The notes below the pieces were generated by a model. The model was not told the origin of the DNA and ran no database searches. It was given only the letters and a program-made list of their open reading frames with translations. The position numbers were made by a program, and so were the translations under genes. Below, piece by piece: positions 22,470 through 36,177 of a stretch of DNA of 64,000 bases (positions within the stretch are counted from its first letter, which is position 1; each line of letters begins with the position of its first letter). This stretch comes from Manihot esculenta (lineage: Eukaryota > Streptophyta > Magnoliopsida > Malpighiales > Euphorbiaceae): assembly GCF_001659605.2 (NCBI RefSeq), contig NC_035164.2:1885001-1949000 (forward strand), read 5' to 3'.

Positions 22470-24765
22470 TGTAATACCCGGCTAGACTCCGGTGTCGAAA
22501 TTCCTACTTTCCGGCGGAATCTCCGTTGGAATCCGGAATTCTCGAGTGTCGGAGCCTTCTAGAAGGGTAAAATAAAGGTTTTCTAAAATGTTTTCATATG
22601 TTTTTATGGTTTTAATGAAGAAAGATTTGGGTTTTGAAAAGAAAAGAAAGTTTTGAAGGGAAATGCCAGGTTCGGCCGCCGAACCCCATGTTCGGCCGCC
22701 GAAGGTGGCTCCCTTTTGCTGCCACCGAACCTCAAGTTCGGCCACCGAACATGGTGGAGTTGTGGAAGCACCTTTGGCCCCCGAAGGTGGTCTGGCCAGC
22801 CACCTATAAAAGGCCCCCTGTCCGAAAATGGGCGAGTTTTTTTCTCTCCATTTTCAGGCAAAGGTGAGTTCTTGACCCTCCATGGTTGATTTTATGTTTT
22901 CCTTCAAATCTCTCAGAGTTTTTACGAGTTTTCATCTTGTTTTTGAAGATTTCTAAGCCAAGATCAAGTTTTGAAGCTTGGAGACCCCCGGAGCTCGTTT
23001 TCTCCTCAATCTCCAAGTTGGGTCGCACCAACCCTCGATCTTCAAGAGGTAAGTGTAGACTCTCATCTTTTTATATGTTTTAAGTAAGTTTTACAAGGGG
23101 TTAAGGGTATATGATGCAATGTTTTAGAGTAGATCTAAAAAGTTAGGGTTTATGTTAGTTTAATGATAAATGTATGTTTAATATGTTGATATGTGATATT
23201 TGTTGGGGTGTAGGCTAGTTTTATGCCCCTATATGCTTGATAATATGTTTATGCATGTTTTGGAAGAGTTGGTTGCATGTTGGAAAGTTTTGGGTGGCTG
23301 GATGCTTGTGACAGATTCAGACCTGACGTTCGGAGGGAACCGGGTTCGGTCGCCGAACCTGCATGGGAGGCAGCCTTTTAGCCGCCTAACATGCCCCCGA
23401 AGGTTGGACTTTCGGATCTGTGAAGGGGTTTCGGCTGCCGACCCTGCCCTCAAAGTGCCTGACTTTCGGATCTGGGTAGAACCTTCGGCCGCCGAACATG
23501 CTTCCGAAAGTGCATGACTTTCAGCTCTGGAAGGGACCTTCGGCCACCTAACCTGCCGCCGAAAGTCCCCTGCCTAGCCTTCCTTTACCTATTTTCAATG
23601 CATGTTTTGTGATGTTTTAGGGGGTTTTTGAGGAGTTATTTAGAGTTACGTTCGAGTATGTTTGGTCCCTCATTGGAGTCCACCTGTGTAGGATCAGACC
23701 TGAGGAACCGAAGTGAACAGCAGTGAGGTAGCTGCTTCAGAGTTAGTTCAGAGTCAGCCAGAGGTGAGTAGAACTAAACTATGTTTTAAAGTAAATGAAA
23801 TGTTTTAGCATGTTCATGTATCACGAATGCCACGATATGTACTAGGTTGTTTTGCATTAGAATTCACAAATATGATGCATTGCATAATATGATGTTGATG
23901 TGGATGAATATTGGATGACCCACTAGCCCTCGATATGATATGTTATGATACGGTATGAAAGTCCAGTGAGACCCATTCTACGCCCTTGGCACGATATGAG
24001 GTAAAGACCAATGAGGCCCATTCTACGCCCCTGGCACTATGTAAGAGAAAGACCAGTGAGGCCCAGGCTATGCCCCTGGCACAATTGGATATGCTATGTT
24101 ATGTCATGTTTAAGTGAAAGTCCAGTGAGGCCCAGTCTATGCCCCTGGCACGATTGGATATGTGGAGGGTTAGTGGCGAAAAATCTATCCGTGATGTGAA
24201 TTGTTTGTGATGTGATGCATTTCATGAAAGCATATGTTTAATTAACTGTTTTACTGTTCTGCTCACTGGGTTTTAGTAGCTTACCCCTTTCCCCTAAACC
24301 CCAGGTTTGCAGAGTCAGAGATAGCAGGAAGCCAGCAAGGGTAATAGCCATGTTATGTAATAGAGTTGTAGTGGACATGTATTGTAATGTAATGTAATGT
24401 AATGTAATGGATTGAGGATTAGTATTGTGCTTAGCCCTAATGCCAGTTGTAAATCCCTATTGTACATGATTTTTATGTAAATATTTTAATGACGAGTTAT
24501 GATGAACCAGGCTTGACATATGAGATGTTGACCCAACTGGAGCATTTGATGAGGGCTCCAGTAAGGGGTTTTATGTTTACAGTTATGATGTATGTACAGG
24601 TCAAACTTGGTATATGGAAAGTTTAAAGTTTTTATGAAAATGTATGATCATGTATGAGATTTTATCAGATGTACAAGATACATAATAGGCTTGCTACGGG
24701 TCCCAGCGACCTTAAGTCGATCTGGATCCTAGCGCCGGTAGCGATCCGGTTTTTGGGTTGTTACA
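22470..24765 (+). mobile_element. solo LTR, GC-rich family PalLTR, in the MUDR transposase
   Basis: The 2296-bp unit starts TGTAATACCCGGCTAGACTC and ends GGGTTGTTACA, giving TG...CA termini. It is flanked by ATTGG (22465-22469) and ATTAG (24766-24770), a 5-bp target duplication with one mismatch, and no internal domain lies on either side, so it is a solo LTR. A TATA box (CCTATAAAAGG, about 22803-22813) follows a cluster of TTCGGCCGCCGAA palindromes. A second palindrome cluster lies at 23335-23570. A minisatellite of four units (CAGTGAGGCCCATTCTACGC type) lies at 23958-24160, and a (TAATG)n tract near 24380-24410. Confidence 0.92.
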
Positions 24766-25036
24766 ATTAGGATATTGAATAATTACATTATCGTCACCCG
24801 ATAATATGTCATCATCCTCAATTCAACCACTTTCATACTCATTATCTTCTGAATAAGATAATGTATCTGAATTAACAAATTCATCAAGTTCATCCATAAC
24901 TTCATTGACCATATTACCATGACTACCCATGATATGGTCTTCCATATCAAATGGATTCGTTGGACGAACAATAATTTCATCTTCTCTTCATTAATAGGAC
25001 GCAATTGTGAGTCTAAATTCTCTAAATCAGCCATAT
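24766..25036 (-). pseudogene. MUDR transposase remnant, N-terminal end
   Basis: It starts MADLENLDSQLRPINEE at 25034. A frame change then leads into an acidic region readable as NMVNEVMDELDEFVNSD and IEDDDILSGDDNVIIQYP, typical of the acidic leader of plant MUDR proteins. Across the LTR at 22470-24765 it continues into PHVHPPLYSEIEFDLMRV, which confirms that the LTR split one coding sequence. Confidence 0.7.
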
Positions 25037-25040
25037 TAGG

Positions 25041-26330
25041 GGGCCCAACACAATCATCATTGTTATCTCTGTTAGCATCTCTAATGACATCATCTCTATA
25101 TCATCATCATCATGCATCTTAACAAGATCATCATCATCATGCAGCTTAACAAGATCAAATTTGTATTTATTACCACTAATAATTGATCTTTTATATATTA
25201 TGATCTGAGAGTCTAGTCAAATAAACCATTTTAAAAAATAGTTCATCACATGTCAATCTTCGTTTAAAATGAAAAATATTGTATTTATTGCAAATATATT
25301 TGTAACTTAATTCGTTTTGCAATAATATGTCCATCCATATACAATGCCATAAACTGAAGTAGTCATTTTTATAAAATTTATTTCATGTTTCAAACAATCA
25401 CAACAATATAAAGTTTATTGACTTGATTCTAAACTAATTTTCAAGAGATGCGATAACTATTTCATCTTCTTATACACTGATTCTAAATTCTAAGCGTTTC
25501 ATTACATTCATTTATTTTTATCCATTTATTAATTTGAGTTTCGGAATAACTGTCCATAAATGCGAACCATCTCAATTTTTTTCTTACAATTAATCAATCT
25601 CATCTAATTTCTTTTCAGTCACATTAATTATATTTGATACAATTTATTTCAGCTAAATAAATTATTATAAAATTATTTATAATTTTATATTTTTAAAAAA
25701 TAAAATTTTATAAGTTAAAAAGTAAAGAAATGATTTCATTACAAATAAAAAAATTGATAAAAAAAATGAAATTGAAAATTTGAGAACTTGTTAATTTTAA
25801 ATAAGGTTTAATAAAATATTTTTATATATAATAAATATACAACCAATTGAAAATATTTAATTTTATTAATGATTTAATATCAATCGTTTAGATTTCTTTC
25901 GTACAATATAATTAAAATACTCTCTCTATTTTATTAGAAAAATTGTATATATATATTTTAAAGTTTTAATAATTTAATCCTATTTTTTTACTCCACCAGA
26001 TTAAATGTCATTTCATTTAATTTTTTATTAATTATCTTTAGAATGTCTAAATTAAATTAGCTTTAAATATATAATATTTTGTAATTTTTTTTTTTCAAAC
26101 TGAACAAAATACGTTGTCCTATCTTCACGAATGAAACTTCTATTTGACTGAATCAAAATGTAAACATAAAATATTTAAACTTTATATGTTTGAAAAAAAA
26201 ATATTAACATAAAATCAACAGTGATGTACTTTTAAATATAATTCCAGAAAATAAATTGAAATATTAAATTTGGTAAATTTTAAAAAATATTTATATCATG
26301 CTTGAATTTTTTTTTATGTAATAAGTAAAT
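25041..26330. other. AT-rich intergenic DNA
   Basis: Apart from a short ATCATCATCATGCA-type repeat near 25095-25145, this stretch is A/T-rich without credible frames, RNA genes or recognisable repeats. Confidence 0.5.
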
Positions 26331-26802
26331 AGGATACAGGGTGAACAGTATTCGGTTTAAATAAAAAAAATTGATCGAACCGAATCGATTTAAAAATTTA
26401 GTTCGATTTTTTATATATTTCTGTTCGATTCGGTTTTTAATTTCAGAAATTTCTATTATTTCGGTTCGGTTCGATTTTGATCAGAAAAAAAAACTGAAAA
26501 AATCAAACCGAACCGATTAGTGATAATAATATATTTTTTCAATAATATAGAGAAATTAAATCATATTAAAATTAAAATATTTTAATTAAATTTTAAAATA
26601 TTAAAAATAAAGTGTAAAAAATAAAAAAATTATTAAAAATTGAAACCGATCAAACCGAACCGAATCAAACCGAGTCAGACCGGTTCAATTCGATTCGGTT
26701 TTTGATCAAAATCGGTTTGGTTTGATTTTTATAAATACTAAAATTTCGATTTATTCAATTCGGTTCGATTTTAAATCAAACCGACTGAATGCTTACCCCT
26801 AA
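26330..26802. mobile_element. MITE of the TTCGGTTCGGTT type (hAT-like)
   Basis: The left end CAGGGTGAACAGTATTCGGT and the complement of the right end (AGGGGTAAGCATTCAGTCGG) are similar inverted termini. Inside are many CGGTTCGGTTCGATTT blocks in both orientations, so the element folds back on itself. No exact target duplication was identified. A much more decayed relative, with C largely replaced by T, lies near 54.56-54.96 kb. Confidence 0.65.
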
Positions 26803-27240
26803 TATTAGCATGTTTGATTAACTAAGGTTGGCTTTTAGAAAAAAAAAAAAAAAAGGAAAAACCCTAAGGTTGGCCCAAACCAAGTGTGTAATCGGGTTGG
26901 GCTGGGTGATATTTGGGCTGAAACTACTTTACCAAATGCTGAAGCTTTTTACTTTTCACTTATTTTTATCATATGCATACAATTTATACATTAAATTAAA
27001 TGTAGTTGAAAAATATTTTTAAAAATAACGTGAAATTTATATTTTAATTTTTTAATATCCTTAATTAATATATGAAAAATATTTTTAATAATTAATCTAT
27101 TAAAATTATTATTAAAACTAATTAAAAACTGACACGTTTTAATTACAAAAATATTAAAATAATAAAACTTAATTATTTTTTTAATAATATTTAAAATATT
27201 TTTTAGAAAAAAAATATTTTCTTTCCTATTCTAAAATTAA
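26803..27240. other. AT-rich intergenic DNA
   Basis: Contains an A-rich run at 26839-26853 and mostly A/T sequence. No gene was recognised. Confidence 0.5.
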
Positions 27241-27779
27241 TGCTACATTGACAGCGGTTTCAACATTGTAGAATGAATCAAACCATCACAGTAAAGGGTG
27301 GCCCCAAATCTGATGAACCAAAAAGCAAAGGTCAGTCCATGTCCCTACTACACCCTTGGCCCTAACCTAAGGGTGAGGGTTTAACTGCCCACTAGCTGCA
27401 TTTATTGATCCTCTATGGACGGACTCAGCAAGGATTTTTAAGAAATGGAAGGATATGCAGTGACAACTCTAAACCTACCACATCATGTATAATCAGATGG
27501 TTACAAATGGCAGTTTATGAAGGTAGAAATGATGATGATGATGAGGATGAAGTAGCCAGCAGCTTGCCTGAATTGATTGATTGATTGGTTGTTTCTTCTC
27601 TGACTCCTTTCCCACCTAAACAAAATCCCCCATGTTCCCAAAACCCTTTATTATTATTATTATTATTATTATATTAAATATATTTTATCAATAGATCTAA
27701 AAATAAGTAAATGCGTGGAAAAAAAGGAAAAAACAAACCATGTACATGATTTTGGATTCACCAATTTTGTTATTTTTAC

Positions 27780-27885
27780 TTGTTTAGGTGAGTGTGTACA
27801 CGTGCGAAGTGTTTCCACGTGAGAGTGAGAGCACGTAATGTATGACGTCATTGAAAGTCGGCCAACCAGGAGATGACGTTTGTGT
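27780..27885. promoter_or_regulatory. cluster of ACGT-core (bZIP/bHLH) motifs
   Basis: Within about 85 bp occur ACACGTGC (27796), CCACGTGA (27813), GCACGTAA (27831), TGACGTCA (27842) and ATGACGTTT (27872). These are ABRE, G-box and TGA/CRE-type cores. The surrounding 27.24-27.96 kb is less AT-rich than its flanks. No gene was recognised directly downstream on either strand; the stretch up to 28430 is plain AT-rich sequence. Confidence 0.45.
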
Positions 27886-28429
27886 CTGTGTCGAATCCCA
27901 GTTAGGACTAGTTTGACTTTTGCTGTTTTGTTTCTTCCTCCTCCCGCATGTAATATAACAGGTGGAAATTTTTGGTTTAGTATGAACTTAAAAATATTAA
28001 AATGAATTTTATATAATTTTTTTATAAAAAATTATATGCATTTATATCTTAGTCTATTATAAATCAAATTTATATAAATATTATAATAATAAGAAAATAT
28101 TTTTCTAATTTTCAAGCTTAATATATATATTAAATAAGTTCTAAATATGATCCATCATGATTTAAAATATAAATAAATGAATTTAATTTAATTTTTACAT
28201 ATAGTATCAATCAATTTATAAATAAATGAGTTTAATTTAATTTTTAATAATATAATTATATGTTGATATGAATACAGCCTGCAAGAAATTTCCTAGCTTA
28301 GTTTGCCAACCGTTGATAAAGTGTGTGATTCTTTGTTGAGTAAGAGTCAATGCGATGAGGACACTTGTTTTTTTTATTTTATTATAATATAGATTAATTA
28401 ATTATTATTATACGGCATCTGAAAATTAA

Positions 28430-29945
28430 AAGATGATATAACTATTATGATCATATTAATTTCTCGGATTGAAAAGGACATTGACATATATAATATATTG
28501 TATAATAATAAAGAGCATGTCCACACTCAATAGAGTGAATACTCACATCAAAAATCCATTTAATACCTATAAAAACAACTCGAGTTTTACCTGCAATTAC
28601 AGAGGAATAATGAATCTTGTTGACAATGTCATGAACAACTGATTCTTCACTATCTATCACAACAACAGCAATAGCAACTAGAGAAAACTGATCCCTCCAT
28701 GCAATATCACACATAAGTCTAGGAACCCCAGGCGGAGGTGGACTCTAACTAAAGTTATGTAAAGTATCAGATGAAACCAACACACAAGTAGAGGGATCAG
28801 CAAAAACATCACTCTGCTGCAACTGCCAGAATTCAGCAAATATGTATCGCGATATAGTTGTAGGATTAGAGTCAAGCTTGTCAAAGATACATCTAATATG
28901 TTCTTTGCAAATATCCTATAGGATCAGGGTCAAACTTGTCAAATATACATCTGTTCCATTTTTTGCAAATATGCCATAATGTAAGTGTAACTGATGCCCG
29001 TAGTAACAAACCATCAAAAATCCAAGTGACTTTTCTAGCAAAACTTTCCACTATTTAAAAAAAACTAGGAAAACCCTTTAGACGGGGCATATACCCATAA
29101 GGACGAGTTTCTGGTTAAAACAAATAAATAGAACATCAAGAGTCAACTACAATACCTTGAGTTGTTAAATTATCCAAAACAGGTAAAGCATTATGGAGGC
29201 AGCGCCAAATGAAAATTTTCAACTTATGCATAACTGGAAGAGACCAAACAGACTTCCACACTCTTAGAAGAATCGAAATTGAAGAAAAGGCTCGGCTCTG
29301 TATCCTGCAACATCATTTTGTGAATTAGAAACTTATAACCAGAATATATTATATATTAACCATTACTTGTAAAATGCTAAATGCAAAAATTTGAAATACC
29401 AAGAGGTGCCACTGGTATTGAAAGAATAGAGAAAACATATCGAGAGTCAAGCAACCGATGAAATCAACTGATATTTCCAATTTAGAGTATGATGATTTAT
29501 CAAATCTGCTACCATTGAAGGTTTTGTAGGACAATTGGTAGGCCTGGGAATAAAAAAATTTGTCCCTTGAGGCACTCATGGATCAAACCAAATATTAATG
29601 TTTCGACCATCTCTAATATTCATATAAACATCTTCACGAAGCACATCTCTACCTACCAATAGGTTTTGCCAAATCCATGAACAACAACGTTTAGAATGAG
29701 CTTGCCAAAAAGAAGAAAAGGAAAATAGATATCATTCAAAAGTCGTGCCCATAAACTATAAAGATTTTGAATAAGCCGCCAACACTACTTTACTAGACAA
29801 GCAAGATTGAATTTGGTTAAATCTCAAAATCCTAAACCACTTCAGAATTTCGAAACACAAGACTTTTGCCAACTAACCTATCCTAACTTGTGATGCTCTT
29901 CATTACCCCACCATAAATTAGACGGTAAACTATTTAACTTAAATG
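28430..29945 (-). pseudogene. LINE (L1-type) ORF2 C-terminal remnant with RNase H-like end
   Basis: Minus-strand translation in several frames gives the usual order of a plant LINE after the reverse transcriptase: SLPSNLWWGNEEHHKLG (29.93 kb), SKFWSGLGF and LACLVK, WARLLNDIYFPFSSFWQAHS, CCSWIWQNLLVGRDVLREDV (29.66 kb), then a zf-RVT-like RCLHNALPVLDNLTTQGIVV (29.19 kb). Finally there is an RNase H-like DIAWRDQFSLVAIAVVVIDS (28.70 kb). Many stops and frame changes show an old copy. The upstream RT palm (YADD region) is not in the window. Confidence 0.75.
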
Positions 29946-29949
29946 AAAA

Positions 29950-30370
29950 TTGTTTTAGTTTTTGGATTCTTTTCTCTTCACAAACCAAATAGTATTTCCG
30001 TCTATTTATACCTTAAAAATATATCAAAATTACTAAATTACCTCTTATTTTTATTCTTTTTCTTCTTTGGTTCTTCTTTTTTTTAAAAATTTGGGTTTTA
30101 AAAATTGGATTATTGAGGAAGAAGAAGAAAAATTGAGTTTTAAAAATTGGATTATTAAGGAAGAAGAAAAAGTTAAAAAAAATTGATTTTAAAAATTGGA
30201 TTATAGAGAAAGAAGAAGAGAAAGAACTTGAATTATTGAGAAAGAAGAAAAAGAGGTTATTGAGATCAAAATTAGGGTGTTTTAATAAATTTCAAAAAAT
30301 ATAGAATTTGACTTGTTAATAATGATAATATCAAAAATTAAATAGTATAACATGAAACTTTATTTTTATT
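29950..30370. repeat. dispersed repeat family B, copy 2
   Basis: Shares with 11.64 kb and 48.5 kb the block CCGTCTATTTATACCTTAAAAATATA and the later AATTTGACTTGTTAATAATG. Its purine-rich part (GAAGAAGAAGAAAAATTGAG) is in opposite sense to the TTC tract of copy 1. 30370-30607 is AT-rich with nothing recognised. Confidence 0.55.
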
Positions 30371-30607
30371 TTATTAGATAAAAAATATTTTTATATTTTT
30401 AAATCAAATTTAATACATTACTTTGTATTTTGAGTCCGTTAAATATGGGTTTTCTCTATTAATACAATATTTTTTTTGATTTGATGGAATTAAATTATAT
30501 AAAAATTAAATTATTTATTTTTTAAAAATAAGTATTAATTTTAACAAAATTTAATATTAAATAATACAATATATTTAAGAATATTAAATAATATTTAAGA
30601 ATATTTT

Positions 30608-32905
30608 TGTAATACCCGGCTAGACTCTGGTATCGGAATTCCTACCGTCCGGTGGAATCTCGGATGTCGGAGACCTCTAGAAGGGTAAAATCATGTTTTC
30701 ATAAAATGTTTTAATGTGTTTTATGGTTTTAAGCATGAAAGAAAATGAGTTTTTACATGAAAAGAACCTTGGAGGAAAACTCAGGTTCGGCCGCCGAAAC
30801 TCAAGTTCGGCCGCCGAACATACAGGCATTTCGGGTGTGCCTTAGGCCCCCGAAGGCATAAGTGAGGAAGTCCAGATTCGGCCGCCGAACCTCAAGTTCG
30901 GCCGCCGAACATGGCATGCATGCGGAGGCACGTTCGGCCCCCGAACGTGGCCTGGCCAGCCACTATAAAAGGGTCTCTTAGTCGAAAACGGGCGAGCTTT
31001 TTCCCCATTTTCGGCCAAGGTGAGCTCTCCGCCGTCCTTTACCAATCTTTGATGTTTTTCTTCTAGATCTTTCAAGATTTTCATTTGTTTTAACTTTGTT
31101 TTGAAGATTTGAGCTTTTGAGCAAAGTTTTGGAGCTTGGAGGTTCAAGAACCCAATCTCTCCCAACTCCGAGTTTAGGTCGTCTCTCTCTCGATCTTCAA
31201 GAGGTAAGAGCCGATCTTAAGCTCATTGCATGTTTTAAGTAAGTTTTAAGTAGATCTATGGGTTAGAATGCATGTTTAGGTTATGGTTATGTTTATGGGT
31301 ATAAAAAGTATGTTCATGAACAATGTGGATGCTTGATGTGTTGTAGATGGGGTTTATGATTGTTTGAGGCCCCTAGGAACATGTATGCTTGTGTTTGTGT
31401 GTTGTAGAATAGGTTTGATGCATGTTTGGAAGGTTTGGAGGCGAAATGTGTAAAAGGAGCCAAGTTTCTGCCCTTTGGCAGAAATCAGGTTCGGCAGCCG
31501 AAGGACTTTCGGCCGCCGAACATGGCTGGGGAGGCAAGCCTTTCGGCTGCCGAAGCCTGCCCCCGAAAGGAGACTTTCGTCTCTGTCTGGCAGTTTCGGC
31601 CGCCGAAAGTGCCGCCGAACATGCATGAGTTTCGTCTCTGTCTGGGAGTTTCAGCCGCCGAAGGTGCCGCCGAACCTGCCTGACTTTCGGCTCTGGAGGG
31701 ACTTTCGGCCGCCGAACCTGCCGCCGAAAGTGCCCTGTCCAGGCCTCCTTTGTATGTTTTTCTATGGTTGTTTCATGATGTTTTAGGGGGTTTTTGGGGA
31801 GTAGTTTATAGTTATGTTCAGGTGTGTTTGGTCCCTCATTTGAGTCCACCTGTGTAGGTTCGGACCCGAGGAACCGAGGACCCCAGCAGTGAGTTCAGCT
31901 GCTTCGGTGTTGTCAGAGTCAGCCAGAGGTGAGTGGAACTAAACTTAATCTTTTAAATTGAGAAATTAAATATTTTATCATGTTTCATGTATCATGATTA
32001 TGCAATAGGATGATTGCATTAGTTTTCACGAATATGCCGCATTGCATCGATTGTTGTTGATGTGGGTGAATATTGGATGACCCAATTAGTCCATGACAGG
32101 AAGACCAGGACCCCATTCTACGGCCTGGCACAGAGTAAGGAAAGACCAGGACCACATTCTACGGCCTGGCACGGTTATGGGACTCGAAGACCAGGAGCCC
32201 AGAGGAGGCTCTGGGGCAATGGTAAGTAATGTATGTTATGACAGGAAGATCAGGACCCCATGCTACGGCCTGGCACAGAGTTAGCTTGGACTAATTGGTG
32301 ACAAGTTCACCCAACCCTTATGTGAATTGTCTGTGTTATGATGCATTTCATAAAAGCATAGTGTTAATATGTTTTATAGTTCTGCTCACTGGGCTTTTAG
32401 CTCACCCCTCTCCCTTTACCCCCAGGCTTGCAGGTACAGTATAGAGCAGGAGTCCGGATAGAGTAAAGAAGTCATGTTTATGTAATAGCTAGCAATGGAT
32501 ATGATCAAATTGTAATGTAATGTCTTAATCAGTATAGATATGTAATGAGATGATGTTTATGGATGTTAGAGGGGTGCTTGACCATAGATTGTTGTTATCC
32601 CTTTTATTACATGATCTTAGAGACTTTTATGATGTTTATGTAAACCAACTCAACACATGTTATGTCACCTATTGGGGGCATTGATGAGATCCCACAGAGG
32701 GATCAATGTTATGTTAATGTATATGCACAGGTTGAGTTTGGTTGATGTATTTGGAAAGAAAAGTTTTAATTTTTATATATGTTGTTGATCATGTATGGGA
32801 TTATACAGGTTTACAGGTTATATGTCAGGCTTGCTACGGGTCCCGGCGGCCTTAAGCCGATCTGGATCCTAGCGCCGGTAGCGGTCCGATTTCCGAGTCG
32901 TTACA
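30608..32905 (+). mobile_element. solo LTR, GC-rich family PalLTR, with perfect 5-bp TSD
   Basis: This 2298-bp LTR starts TGTAATACCCGGCTAGACTC and ends GAGTCGTTACA. It is flanked on both sides by ATTTT (30603-30607 and 32906-32910), an exact target-site duplication. TATA box CTATAAAAG at 30963-30971. Palindromic TTCGGCCGCCGAA modules are at 30785-30945 and 31490-31730. A CAAGAG|GTAAGAG donor-like site is near 31200, and an exon-like block bounded by GTGTAG and CAGAG|GTGAG lies at 31857-31929. A minisatellite (GACCAGGACCCCATTCTACG type) is at 32099-32285. No internal retroelement coding lies next to it. Confidence 0.95.
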
Positions 32906-34260
<1,355 letters not shown>

Positions 34261-36045
34261 AAACTTCCAAGGGGTTGATTTTTATCACCTGCAAAATCAA
34301 AGTAGGGTACTCTCTGATCTGCTCCTTCTGTCACTTACAATCATAAGAGGCACCCAGTTTGGAAAATTTTAAAATCTACTGCAACACTCACCGCAACAAT
34401 TGTTATGATAGGATTAAATTTGCGGTTATAATAGGATTAAATTTGCGGTTTCACTTCGTCCACCCGGATACCTTTTTCCTTGTACCTTTATTAGTTTTCT
34501 CATTCAAAATGGTCAATCTAAATTATTTAATACGGATAAACAGCCGAATATAAACACTTCGATGTTGACTCTTAATTTTTCTTTTTTTATCGTTTTTTTT
34601 TTTTTTGAATTGAAAATCAGAGATTGAGGGAGTAGAATTTGAAATTTCTCGGATTTACTCGGATGTACTTACCACCAGGCTAAATCTGTGAGTTATCGTA
34701 TTGTTATTTGACCAAACAATCTTGATATATATATATTATAATCCACATTGGATTAATTTTTGATGTTTGTGATGGGGAAGAACTTGTATTCCTTTTTTCA
34801 ATTTTTTGGACTAAATGTGAATAAGAGGGAGGAATCAAGTTTAGAATTAGTAGAAATCTATTTGGAATTAACCTTTTTGTTTCATGGAAAAAAAATATCT
34901 ATAGAAAATATTTTGTCAGACAACAGAGTTTCAGAAAAATCGTTTATTTTTTATTATTTAATTATAATATATATTTAAAAAAGTGCTTATAAGATTAATG
35001 TACAAAACCTTGGATAGTGTAAATAAAATTTTCAAAATTTAGGGACAATATTTTATTTTAATTATTTTTTTAAAAAATACCCTAATTTTCTCTTTGTCTA
35101 AGAATATGTTTCCAATTCATCAATCTTTCTAAATCCCCTGAATGTTAGAAAATGTAAAAAAGAAAAAAAGTTTTCTTAAGAATATTTTTGCAAAGCAAAT
35201 AGTCCTAAATTAAAATAATTTTTTTTCTGATATATGATGTGGGTCTTGTGGTAATTTATTTAATTTAATTGTTCTAGAAAAATGCAGTCATTGATTTTTT
35301 TTTTAACTAAAATTCATTAATTATAATACAATCAACTGTTATAATAAAGAATTTAAATATTAAAAATATGAAACCAGAAATATTTTTTTCTTTTTTCCAA
35401 TTAAATTGTGGTGTTTTAAAATAATCTACCAATAGTTGAAGCCAGTTAATTATAATTATCTAATAAATTCATCCATGCCTAGCTATTACTTAGTCCAAGG
35501 TTTGGAAAATGTCACAATTACATGGAGGCTATAGCTGTCAATTTCACTTGTTAGATTATTTATTATTTGAAAAAATTATTATATAGTCCAATGAGAAAAG
35601 CATTTTCTAATTTAAAAAACACAATAAAATATATCTAACATTTTAAAATGTCTATTAATTAATCTATCTGTTATTTTTAATAGTAAATATTATAATAAAA
35701 TTTAAAATATTTTTAATATGGAGTGACTAATTAATAATTTTTAAAAATATAAGAGATTAACTAATAAATTTTTTAAAATTATATAAATTAAATAATAAAA
35801 TGAAATTTTTATACTATAGGGCAAAATAATATTTTTTTCTTCTTATTATTATTTTGTGATAGAGAGAGAGCAAGGCTTTATATAGGGTAAACAGCAAAAA
35901 TGAAACATGGAAAGTTCTATGTATTAGCTTAATTAGCTCTCTAATTGATTAATTAATTAATTAAAGCTTTTGGGAACTGATTGAACATGTCTGTCATTTT
36001 GACTTGTATACATCTCTGAATATTTATTTTTTTTAATTTTTAATT
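34261..36045. other. upstream region of the MYB gene
   Basis: Mostly AT-rich. A short direct repeat (TAGGATTAAATTTGCGGTT, two copies at 34409-34450) and a decayed MITE at about 35560-35840 (same family as 5102-5484) lie here. A TATA-like CTTTATATAGGG at 35876-35887, about 300 bp before the MYB start, is a candidate core promoter. Confidence 0.45.
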
Positions 36046-36177
36046 GTGGAAATCCAACTATTCTCTCTTATTTTAAAAGGCACCAAGCTGAAACCCTCAC
36101 CCTTAAGTTTATGTAGAAAGTGTGAAATTTTCTTAGAGGATATTCAAGCCATCAGACAGAGAGAGAGAGAGAGAGAG

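Larger units (their letters stand above)
14560..25040 (-). mobile_element. decayed composite Mutator-like (MULE) region
   Basis: On the minus strand, reading from 25.04 to 14.56 kb, the order is: MUDR transposase N-terminus, MuDR DNA-binding domain, MULE transposase core, SWIM zinc finger, CCHC knuckle, a coiled-coil frame, a small unknown frame, and a plant mobile domain gene. One small frame at 16494-16919 is on the plus strand. Two long Ty3-type LTRs (22470-24765 and about 19229-21148) interrupt the transposase. All frames carry stops or shifts, so the region is inactive. Outer terminal inverted repeats were not found, so the borders are those of recognisable coding remnants, and it may be several elements side by side. 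Confidence 0.65.

Noticed and set aside
36046..36177. Earlier in-frame start for the MYB protein
   Set aside because: The extra 44 residues read through the (GA)n leader, and subgroup 14 proteins begin at MGRAPCC.
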